NCBI GenBank assembly: GCA_018065305.1
Contig: JAGHTO010000017.1
Span: forward strand, 1 to 34,133
Length of the DNA stretch: 34,133 nt
Direction of reading: 5' to 3'
Source of the DNA: Candidatus Cacconaster scatequi
Lineage (GTDB): Bacteria > Bacteroidota > Bacteroidia > Bacteroidales > UBA932
The stretch's first letter is position 1. Each line of letters starts with the position of its first letter. The notes under the pieces are model-generated. The model saw only the letters and a program-made list of their open reading frames with translations, was not told the DNA's origin and made no database searches. Of the stretch, positions 1 to 6,098 are shown piece by piece. Both the position numbers and the translations under genes were made by a program.

Positions 1-108
1 CATGAGCCTAACGTTGAAACGATTGAGGCTTTGGAGGAGGTGAAGAGTGGAAAGAAACTTGAAGCCTTTAATCGCAGTGAACTGGAGAAACTTATAGCTT
101 CATTGTAG
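1..108 (+). CDS. C-terminal end of a RelB/DinJ-type antitoxin (partial, cut by window edge)
   Basis: An open frame enters from the left edge and runs 35 codons to a TAG at 106-108. The visible tail is acidic and helical (ETIEALEEVKSGKKLEAF, then ELEKLIASL), as in the toxin-binding end of RelB/DinJ-type antitoxins. The main support is context: the next gene starts 4 bases later on the same strand and resembles a YafQ/RelE toxin, the usual antitoxin-first order. Such antitoxins neutralise the ribosome-dependent mRNA interferase and repress the operon through an N-terminal DNA-binding domain, which lies outside the window. The family call is therefore inference from the tail and the neighbour. 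Confidence 0.6.
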   Translation, partial: HEPNVETIEALEEVKSGKKLEAFNRSELEKLIASL

Positions 109-112
109 GGCT

Positions 113-334
113 ATGTACACAATTGAACAAAGTGGAAAGTTCAAGAAGGACTTCAAAAAGTATTTGCATGACAAGGAGAAATTGATTGCCCTGAATGAGA
201 TAATCAAGCATCTGGAAGAGACAGGAGAAGTACCTAAGGAATATTATCCGCACCCGCTTTTGATATGGGTTGACAAGGATACTAAAACAATCAAGCTCGT
301 CAGATTGGGCAGTCATTCCGAATTGTTCAGATAG
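113..334 (+). CDS. YafQ/RelE-family toxin with an internal in-frame deletion (likely inactive)
   Basis: 73 residues. The N-terminal half (MYTIEQSGKFKKDFKK, then a long helix) and the C-terminal end (IKLVRLGSHSELF) match YafQ-type mRNA interferases, which cut mRNA on the ribosome. Family members are about 90 residues long and carry, between a PHxLxG-like loop and the strand LLIW, a segment of the kind GxYxGxxECHIxPDxL that supplies the catalytic His and Asp. Here PHPL runs directly into LIW at about residues 47-52, so roughly 17-18 residues are missing without loss of frame. The terminal His and Phe (HSELF) remain. The gene follows the antitoxin by 4 bases. It is probably a decayed or detoxified module; an assembly artefact cannot be excluded from sequence alone. 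Confidence 0.75.
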   Translation: MYTIEQSGKFKKDFKKYLHDKEKLIALNEIIKHLEETGEVPKEYYPHPLLIWVDKDTKTIKLVRLGSHSELFR

Positions 335-353
335 TATTTTTGTGTTCATATAT

Positions 354-394
354 GTACAGGCGGATGACGCAAGTCATCCACGCCGACGCTGTAC
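354..394. other. Imperfect palindrome between the toxin gene and the tRNA-Lys terminator
   Basis: GGATGAC (362-368), loop GCAA and GTCATCC (373-379) form a perfect 7-bp stem. The outer arms GTACAG (354-359) and CTGTAC (389-394) are also complementary but separated by an asymmetric internal loop. There is no U-run on either side, so it is not an ordinary intrinsic terminator. It could be a transcript end for the toxin gene, a protein-binding palindrome or a remnant of a mobile element. The rest of 335-455 shows nothing I recognise. Confidence 0.4.
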
Positions 395-455
395 TTATAC
401 CGAAGAGCCAGAAAGGGATAAGATCTTCCCCAGAAAGCAACCCAAGAGCCCCTAT

Positions 456-487
456 AAAAAATAAGTCACTGATACTCAGCGACTTAT
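456..487 (-). terminator. Intrinsic terminator of the tRNA-Lys gene
   Basis: On the minus strand, ATAAGTC and GACTTAT (481-487 and 461-467) form the base of a stem. It continues as CTGA/TCAG after one A·C mismatch, with a 3-base loop. The stem is followed on the minus strand by a run of T (positions 461 down to 456). It begins 4 bases past the mature 3' end of the tRNA. Confidence 0.85.
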
Positions 488-490
488 CTG

Positions 491-563
491 TGCTCCCTCA
501 GGGGCTCGAACCCTGGACCCCAACATTAAGAGTGTCGTGCTCTACCAACTGAGCTAAGGAAGC
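491..563 (-). tRNA. tRNA-Lys(CTT)
   Basis: The minus strand folds as a 73-nt cloverleaf. The acceptor stem is GCTTCCT with AGGGAGC plus discriminator A. The D arm is GCTC/GAGC with loop AGTTGGTA. The anticodon stem is CGACA/TGTTG with loop CTCTTAA, so the anticodon is CTT. The T arm is CAGGG/CCCTG with loop TTCGAGC. CCA is not encoded. It lies 31 bases downstream of the last gene of the acyltransferase operon but has its own promoter and terminator. Its 3' side faces the toxin-antitoxin remnant. Confidence 0.97.
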
Positions 564-579
564 GTTCCGTTTGGGACTG

Positions 580-610
580 CAAAAGTAATTAAAATTAATT
601 ACTATGCAAA
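580..610 (-). promoter_or_regulatory. Bacteroidota-type promoter of tRNA-Lys (TTTG-N19-TACTTTTG)
   Basis: On the minus strand a TTTG at 610-607 is followed after 19 bases by TACTTTTG at 587-580. This fits the sigma-ABfr consensus of a -33 TTTG and a -7 TAnnTTTG. The next bases, GCAGTCCC, are shared with the leader of the tRNA-Leu gene at 26697. It is the best-formed promoter in the window. Confidence 0.85.
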
Positions 611-1461
611 ATATTTTTCTCTATTTTGATTTCAGCTCCATCCGGCTGCATATCATAGACACATCCGCGCAGAAACTCGCCCAACTCGGCGTCGCTGCTG
701 AAACCGGAGATAGTTTCGGGGCTTATCGGCTCCCCTATCCCTACCCTGCACCGCTTTCCGGCTTTGTTGAAAATCTCGCCCGGCAAACGGAGTGTCCTCA
801 ACTTCCAGTTGACAAGGCCCAGGGCATAGAAAAGTGCGGAGTTCCTGTCAAAGAAGCGGACCGGAATAACCTGTACGCCAAGTTTGCGTATCACGCGAAT
901 CATCCCCTCCTGCCACTGCCTGTCACGAATCCGCCCCGTCTTCAACCTGAAATCGGACACTGCGCCGGACGGAAAGAGGCCCAGCGGCTTGCCCGAAACC
1001 ACGTGTTCCATCGCCCGCCTGATTGTCGTAATGTTGGTTCTGGTCACCTCGCTGCTGTTGTTGTTCTTCGGATTGACCACGAAGCAAGCCGGCATCAACG
1101 CTTCCAAGTGAGAGAGAATCTCATTGACAATCATCTTGAAATCAGGATTGACCCGGGTGAACAGGTCTGCCAGGATGATACCGTCAATTCCACCGTACGG
1201 ATGGTTGCTGACGGTGATGAAAGGCTTGTCGGATAAAGTTCCGAGAATGTCGGTACGGCCGCTGAGAGTATAGTCCAGACCGAGGCACTCTACAAGTTTT
1301 CCGGCAAACTCCCCTCCCCGATATTCGCAACAACTGTCATAAACAGAAGAGACTTTGTCGATTGCGAACATCTTCCGCAAAACATCCAGCAGATAACCCC
1401 CGACCTTGGAATCCAGGGACGGAATCATACGCTGCAGTTCCTCTGTCGACAGTACCGGCAT
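595..1461 (-). CDS. PlsC-like lysophospholipid acyltransferase family protein, last gene of the sphingolipid operon
   Basis: 288 residues. The LPLAT signature is seen as SNHPYGGIDG (residues 85-94). It is the NHPxGGxDG variant, with the catalytic His87 and Asp93 spaced HX5D rather than HX4D. The second motif is LFPSGAVSD (162-170), in place of the usual FPEGTR. There is no signal peptide and no clear transmembrane helix, so it is probably a peripheral inner-membrane enzyme moving an acyl chain from acyl-ACP or acyl-CoA to a lipid acceptor. Similar Bacteroides enzymes act in O-acylation of glycine lipids. Here the gene lies 16 bases after a GNAT-like gene in an operon headed by serine palmitoyltransferase, so an amino- or sphingolipid acceptor is plausible. 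The acceptor cannot be read from the sequence. Confidence 0.85.
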   Translation of the reverse strand: MPVLSTEELQRMIPSLDSKVGGYLLDVLRKMFAIDKVSSVYDSCCEYRGGEFAGKLVECLGLDYTLSGRTDILGTLSDKPFITVSNHPYGGIDGIILADLFTRVNPDFKMIVNEILSHLEALMPACFVVNPKNNNSSEVTRTNITTIRRAMEHVVSGKPLGLFPSGAVSDFRLKTGRIRDRQWQEGMIRVIRKLGVQVIPVRFFDRNSALFYALGLVNWKLRTLRLPGEIFNKAGKRCRVGIGEPISPETISGFSSDAELGEFLRGCVYDMQPDGAEIKIEKNILHSN

Positions 1462-1477
1462 CCGCCAAAAGCTTCAA

Positions 1478-2602
1478 CTATATGGATTTTATGAAGCAGC
1501 GGGCCCGCTTGTGCAGCCTGTATTCGAAACGGTTCCAGAGATTGTGGACACTGGTGTTGTCCTCAAGTTCCCTCGTTGATTCAATGTACTTGATGCCGTA
1601 TTCCTTGATAGGCTTGCTGAGAGCATCGAAAATAAGTGACGTGACACCTTTCGATTTATATTGATCGTCCACACCGATCAGCAGACAATCAAGGGTGTCG
1701 TTATGATTCATTGCCTTGAGAATATGCCTGAATCCTAATGGGAAAAGTTTCCCTCCGCATTTCTGAAGAGCCGCCGCCATCGAGGGAGCCGTTACGGCAA
1801 AGGCCACCATCCTGCCTTCCCCGTTGCGTATGACAGAGACGAACTCCGGCTTGAGGATGGAGGTGAACTGCTTTTTCAAGTCCTCTATCTGTCCCTTGTT
1901 CAATTCGCTGTACCCGTGTATCTTGCTGTAGCAACGGTTCATAAGGTCGGCCATCTCGTCAAAGCAGGCCGTCAGCTGACGTTTGCTGCGGAGATAATCC
2001 ACGTGGACGTCATATCTCTTGGAGATAAGTTCCGCGCCTCTAGCGTAGGCTTCAGGGATCACGTCCGGCATCAATATTCTGAACTCAACCCAATCCGTGT
2101 CCTTTGAGAAACCGCGGCGCAGCAGCTGCTTTTCATAATACGGGTAGTTATATTTCCCGTATGCCGTGGGGAGCTCCTCGAATCCTTCAACAAGCACTCC
2201 GGAAGGATCGAATTCCAGAAATCCCAACGGTCCGTTGAGATATTCCATCCCCTTGGACAAGGCCCATTCCTGTACCGTGTCAAGAAGAAGGTCCACAACG
2301 GTGTCATCATCTATGAAATCCATAAACCCGAATCTGGCCAGCTTCTTGTCAACCTTACGGTTGTATTCCCTGTTGATGATGCCGGCAATCCTGCCGACGA
2401 TTTCTCCATCTTCATTGACGACCAACCAGCATTTGCATTCACAGAATTCAAAGGCGTGGTTCCTGCGAGGGTCAAACAAGTCAAGATCTCCGCTCTCAAT
2501 TGTCGGGACATAATACTTGCATTCCTTGTACATCTCATTTGGAAAATGGACAAAGCGTTTGAGGTCACGCCTGCTGCTTACTTCAAGAACAGTGTATTTC
2601 AT
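1478..2602 (-). CDS. GNAT-fold acyltransferase (YghO-like); candidate ceramide synthase
   Basis: 374 residues, soluble. The protein resembles the YghO-like GNAT family. It has an N-terminal region with WLVVNEDGEIVGRIAGIIN (GNAT strands β2-β3) and a central GPLGFLEFDPSGVLVEGF block with PYYEKQLLRRGF. A C-terminal GNAT repeat includes LLIGVDDQYKSKGVTSLIFD (an acyl-CoA or acyl-ACP pyrophosphate-loop-like segment) and ends in a NRFEYRLHKRARCFIK tail typical of the family. In Caulobacter a GNAT-like protein encoded near spt performs the N-acylation step of bacterial ceramide synthesis. Position in this operon makes the same role likely here, but that is inference. The start is ATG at 2602, 6 bases after the stop of the reductase gene. 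Confidence 0.75.
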   Translation of the reverse strand: MKYTVLEVSSRRDLKRFVHFPNEMYKECKYYVPTIESGDLDLFDPRRNHAFEFCECKCWLVVNEDGEIVGRIAGIINREYNRKVDKKLARFGFMDFIDDDTVVDLLLDTVQEWALSKGMEYLNGPLGFLEFDPSGVLVEGFEELPTAYGKYNYPYYEKQLLRRGFSKDTDWVEFRILMPDVIPEAYARGAELISKRYDVHVDYLRSKRQLTACFDEMADLMNRCYSKIHGYSELNKGQIEDLKKQFTSILKPEFVSVIRNGEGRMVAFAVTAPSMAAALQKCGGKLFPLGFRHILKAMNHNDTLDCLLIGVDDQYKSKGVTSLIFDALSKPIKEYGIKYIESTRELEDNTSVHNLWNRFEYRLHKRARCFIKSI

Positions 2603-2608
2603 AGCTGA

Positions 2609-3403
2609 CTACTGTTTATAAAACCACCCTATCATTCTGCTGAAAGTTCTTCCGGGAAGAATCACCTTTAAAGGTAGCGATAATTTCTGAATAAAGGTAG
2701 CTATCCTGTATCTGAATTTCGGATTTTTACAGACAACTATCCTGGAGATGCGCCCGGCAAGATATTCAGGTTTCAGGCCGGACCTCTCATCATTTTCAAA
2801 GCTTCTTACGGAATCAAGGACCTTCGGATATGCCTCCAGAGCCTCTTTGGACAGGCTTTTCCGCCTTGCAGAGGTGAACCCCGTCGCAAAATCACCCGGT
2901 TCGATGAGGACAATTTTTATCCCCATTCTTGCAGTCTCTATCTGGAGACCTTCGGCAAAACCCTCAACAGCAAACTTCGAAGCACTGTAATACGCCTGGA
3001 ACGGCAGCCCCATTACGCCTCCGATGGAGCTGAAACAGAGAATCTTTCCGCTTCGCCGCGAGCGCATATAGGGCAATACGGCCTTGCAGAAATGGACCTG
3101 CCCCATAAAATTGGTCTCCATCTGAAGTCTGATATCATCTTCAGGGATAAATTCCGCAGGGCCGCCCACACCCATACCGGCATTGTTTATCAGGACATCT
3201 ATACGGCCTTCCGCATCGACGACAGACTTCACGGCGACACGGGCATCCGCTTCATTGCGTACGTCAGCTTTCAGATAATGCACACCCGGAAGTTGTTCAA
3301 CCTCTCTTCTGACAGTGCCGTAAACAATATGCCCGTCGTCAGAAAGACGCCGGGCCATTGCAAGTCCGAATCCAGATGAGATACCGGTAATCAGGATTAT
3401 CAT
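2609..3403 (-). CDS. Short-chain dehydrogenase/reductase; candidate 3-ketosphinganine (or 3-ketoceramide) reductase
   Basis: 264 residues, a complete classical SDR. The cofactor motif is TGISSGFG (6-13), NNAG is at 73-76, and the catalytic residues are Ser126 and the Tyr139-x-x-x-Lys143 pair. PGDFATGF follows at the usual position. The C-terminal 40 residues (RIATFIQKLSLPLKVILPGRTFSRMIGWF) are hydrophobic and basic, as in membrane-associated ketosphinganine or ketosteroid reductases. The ATG overlaps the stop of serine palmitoyltransferase as ATGA, so the two are translationally coupled. The most economical role is NADPH-dependent reduction of the 3-keto group made by the upstream enzyme. Whether it acts before or after N-acylation is not decidable here. 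Confidence 0.8.
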   Translation of the reverse strand: MIILITGISSGFGLAMARRLSDDGHIVYGTVRREVEQLPGVHYLKADVRNEADARVAVKSVVDAEGRIDVLINNAGMGVGGPAEFIPEDDIRLQMETNFMGQVHFCKAVLPYMRSRRSGKILCFSSIGGVMGLPFQAYYSASKFAVEGFAEGLQIETARMGIKIVLIEPGDFATGFTSARRKSLSKEALEAYPKVLDSVRSFENDERSGLKPEYLAGRISRIVVCKNPKFRYRIATFIQKLSLPLKVILPGRTFSRMIGWFYKQ

Positions 3404-4587
3404 ATTATTTCAAATTTCTTGAACGCCTTCGTAATCTTGTCAACCGCTATGTCAACCTGTTCGAAGGTATGGGTTGCCATCAGCGCAAACCTCACAAGCG
3501 TCGATTCCTTGGGGACAGCGGGAGAAAGAATCGGACACACGAAGATGCCGTCTTCCAGAAGGTCTCTGGTAAGAGTAAGAACCTTGTCGTTGTCTCCCCT
3601 GACAAAGAGAGGAATGATAGGTGTTTCACTGTGACCCGTGTCGATACCGACGGACTTGAAGGCATCGCGCGCATAAGTGGTCAGAGCCCAAAGATGTTTG
3701 ATTCGTTCAGGCTCCGAGAGCATAATGTCTATCGCACAGCTCACAGCCGCCACGTTCGCCGCCGGCATACTTGCGCTGAACATTACGGAACGGCTTGTGT
3801 TCCTGAGGTAATGGATGATTTCGTGATCCGCGGCGATGAACCCTCCGAGAGAGCCGAATGATTTGGAAAAAGTTCCCATAATCAGGTCCACGTCATCGGT
3901 GAGACCGAAATGGGAAGCGGTTCCGCGACCCTGTTCTCCGAGCACTCCGATGGAATGGGCATCGTCAACCATTATGCTGGCATTGTATTTCTTTGCCAGT
4001 TCAACCATCCTGTCAAGCTTGACGATATCCCCCTCCATTGAGAAGACCCCGTCAGTAACTATGAGTTTCACGCTTTCAGGCGCACAAATCTTGAGCTTGT
4101 GCTCAAGCGCATCCATATCGTTGTGGGCATACTTGAGAACTCTGCTGAAGCTCAGACGGCTTCCTTCGATTATCGAAGCGTGGTCCAGAGAGTCCAGAAG
4201 AACGTAGTCCTCACGGCCTCCAAGGTCGGACACTACTCCGAGATTGGTCTGGAACCCGGTGCTGTAGCAGAGGGCTTCCTCCTTGCCCACCAGTTTTGCA
4301 AGTTTTTCTTCAAGCTGGACGTGGGCGTCCAAAGTTCCGTTCAGGAACCTTGAGCCGGAACAGCTGGTTCCATATTTGTCCGTGGCCTTCTTGGCCGCTT
4401 CCTTCAATCTGGGATCGTTGGAAAGTCCGAGATAACTGTTTGAGCCGAACATCAGGACATCCTTGCCCTTTATCTTGACCACTGTGCCCTGTTCCGACTC
4501 TATCGCACGATAATACGGATAAATACCTTTGTCTATAAGTCTCTGAGGTTCAGTATATTTAAGACAGAATTCCTTTAATGGTGTCAT
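3400..4587 (-). CDS. spt: Serine palmitoyltransferase (PLP-dependent α-oxoamine synthase)
   Basis: 395 residues from the ATG at 4587. A TTG at 4608 is in frame, but it lies only 5 bases from the -7 element at 4613-4620, so the ATG is preferred; it also gives the usual family length. The enzyme condenses L-serine with a long acyl thioester to 3-ketosphinganine in the cytoplasm, the committed step of sphingolipid synthesis. Visible features are FGSNSYLGL, SGSRFLNGT, the PLP-stacking His136 (LDHASI), Asp208/His211 in VDDAHS and the Schiff-base Lys242 in GTFSKSFGSLGG. The PYYR region near residues 24-26 and the LVRFALMATHT block are close to Bacteroides Spt rather than to KBL or BioF. It is first in a four-gene minus-strand operon with ATGA coupling to the reductase. 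Confidence 0.92.
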   Translation of the reverse strand: MTPLKEFCLKYTEPQRLIDKGIYPYYRAIESEQGTVVKIKGKDVLMFGSNSYLGLSNDPRLKEAAKKATDKYGTSCSGSRFLNGTLDAHVQLEEKLAKLVGKEEALCYSTGFQTNLGVVSDLGGREDYVLLDSLDHASIIEGSRLSFSRVLKYAHNDMDALEHKLKICAPESVKLIVTDGVFSMEGDIVKLDRMVELAKKYNASIMVDDAHSIGVLGEQGRGTASHFGLTDDVDLIMGTFSKSFGSLGGFIAADHEIIHYLRNTSRSVMFSASMPAANVAAVSCAIDIMLSEPERIKHLWALTTYARDAFKSVGIDTGHSETPIIPLFVRGDNDKVLTLTRDLLEDGIFVCPILSPAVPKESTLVRFALMATHTFEQVDIAVDKITKAFKKFEII

Positions 4588-4612
4588 CGGTTTCGATTTT
4601 AATTCCAATCGG

Positions 4613-4620
4613 CAAAGTTA
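4613..4620 (-). promoter_or_regulatory. -7 element (TAACTTTG) upstream of spt
   Basis: The minus strand reads TAACTTTG, a match to TAnnTTTG, 25 bases before the chosen ATG. A TTTG occurs further upstream at 4635-4632, but the spacing of 11 is too short for a -33 box, so only the -7 element is supported. Confidence 0.55.
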
Positions 4621-4663
4621 TAAAAATAGTTCAAAATGTTACTTATCCGGCTGAAATATTTAA

Positions 4664-6007
4664 TCAGGGAAGCGGATTTTTGAAAGTCAGAGTGATTATT
4701 CTGTCAACAATCTCTTTTCCGGCAACAGGAACAGTGAGGACTATACCTTCCTTAATCTGGGTGAAGGGCACTTTCGAGCCGTCGTCAAAGGAAACTGCGG
4801 AAACAGCCTTGTTTCCACCTTCCAACGGCAGGAATACCGTCTTGGAGCCATCAAGCACGTGGACGAACAGTTTGTTGTCTTTCTGAGTCGTGACACCCCA
4901 GGACTGCTCGGGAACGCATCCTCCCTTCGTTCCATAGATTGTCCCTCCATATTTCTCGAGCCACTTGCCGATGAAGAGGAGCCGTTCCACTGATTGTCCG
5001 GGAAGTGTCCCGTCGGGACGGGGACCGATATTGAGCAGGAGGTTAGCGCCCTTGCCCGCTGTTTCCACCAGATACCTCACAAGATATTCGGGGCTCTTGT
5101 ACTCACGGTCGGTCACGCTGTATCCCCAGGCATTGTAGATAGTCTGGCAAGTCTCCAGAGGAAGTTCGTCCGAAACCTTTGACGTTCCGGAAAAGCCTGC
5201 CGTGTTCTTGCCGGGCACATCTTTCTCGAATATCTGTATATCCTCCCCCTCGAATACGGGAAGATGGTGATTGTTTCCAACAAGACAGCCGGGCTGGAGA
5301 GAGTGGATAAGGTCATATTGTCTACGCAACTGCCAGAGTTCCCCGTGGGCCTTGTGATCAGGAAGAGTCTTGTCCCAGATACCGTCAAACCAGATGCAGC
5401 CGACAGGACCGTAGTTTGTCAGGAGTTCGGTCAATTGGGTGCACATGAAATCGAGATAGTGGCCCCAGCTCTTCTCATCCCCTTTCGGACGGCCTGCCTC
5501 GTGGCCGGTATTGCCGAGAGGATAATAGTCGTTACGGCCCCAGTCAAGATGAGAATAGTAGAAGTTCAGTGTAAGACCCTCCTCTGCGCAGGCTTCGGCC
5601 AGTTCCTTGAGAACGTCACGCTTGAAAGGAGTGGCGTCGACTATGTTGTACGGACTGGCCTTGGTTCCGAACATCGAGAATCCGTCGTGATGGCGGGAGG
5701 TGATGGTGATGTATTTTGCTCCGGCAGCCTTGAAGGTACGTACCCACTCACGGGCATCGAACTTGGAGGGATAGAATCCGGATGCGAAGTTCTTGTATTC
5801 GTCATACGGAATGTCGTTGGTGTTCATAATCCACTCTCCGTCGGCAAGCATCGAGTAGATGCCCCAGTGGATGAATACTCCGAACCGGTCCTGTGAGAAT
5901 TTCTCTCTGGCGGCAAGATTTTCAGGAGACGGAACATAAGGTGTCTGTGCGGACAGCGATGTTGCCGCAAACAACATAAAACTTAAAAAAAACGCAACTC
6001 TTTTCAT
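4664..6007 (-). CDS. Secreted GH29 α-L-fucosidase
   Basis: 447 residues from ATG 6007; longer in-frame starts would place extra residues before a normal Sec signal peptide (MKRVAFFLSFMLFAATSLSA, cleaved after about residue 20). GH29 features in order: RFGVFIHWGIYS (41-52), ITSRHHDGFSMF (102-113), NFYYSHLDW (148-156) and the nucleophile Asp208 in CIWFDGIWD. A β-sandwich region follows after about residue 350. The acid/base residue is poorly conserved in this family and I do not assign it. The enzyme releases terminal α-L-fucose from glycans in the periplasm or outside the cell. It lies downstream of a Tat-exported oxidoreductase on the same strand, separated by a probable terminator. Confidence 0.92.
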   Translation of the reverse strand: MKRVAFFLSFMLFAATSLSAQTPYVPSPENLAAREKFSQDRFGVFIHWGIYSMLADGEWIMNTNDIPYDEYKNFASGFYPSKFDAREWVRTFKAAGAKYITITSRHHDGFSMFGTKASPYNIVDATPFKRDVLKELAEACAEEGLTLNFYYSHLDWGRNDYYPLGNTGHEAGRPKGDEKSWGHYLDFMCTQLTELLTNYGPVGCIWFDGIWDKTLPDHKAHGELWQLRRQYDLIHSLQPGCLVGNNHHLPVFEGEDIQIFEKDVPGKNTAGFSGTSKVSDELPLETCQTIYNAWGYSVTDREYKSPEYLVRYLVETAGKGANLLLNIGPRPDGTLPGQSVERLLFIGKWLEKYGGTIYGTKGGCVPEQSWGVTTQKDNKLFVHVLDGSKTVFLPLEGGNKAVSAVSFDDGSKVPFTQIKEGIVLTVPVAGKEIVDRIITLTFKNPLP

Positions 6008-6036
6008 AGCAATATCTAATAATATGGTTTCATTTA

Positions 6037-6074
6037 CAAAAATCTCCGGCCTCGACAGTATCGGAACCGGAGAT
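6037..6074 (-). terminator. Intrinsic terminator after the MocA-family gene
   Basis: On the minus strand ATCTCCGG (6074-6067) pairs with CCGGAGAT (6049-6042) around a 17-base loop. The stem is followed directly by TTTTTG (6042-6036). It starts 24 bases after the oxidoreductase stop and ends before the fucosidase start, so the two genes are probably not one simple operon. Confidence 0.7.
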
Positions 6075-6098
6075 ATATGGAGAAAAAATGTGTTCGGA

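Noticed and set aside
1-490. att-type direct repeat of the tRNA-Lys 3' end
   Set aside because: I looked for a second copy of the T-arm and acceptor sequence on the left side and found none inside the window.
270-552. Two small plus-strand frames running from the toxin gene into the tRNA-Lys gene
   Set aside because: They overlap the toxin gene out of frame, and one runs through the tRNA; their peptides look random.
604-1236. 210-codon plus-strand open frame
   Set aside because: Antisense to the PlsC-like gene, which has clear LPLAT motifs and fits the operon.
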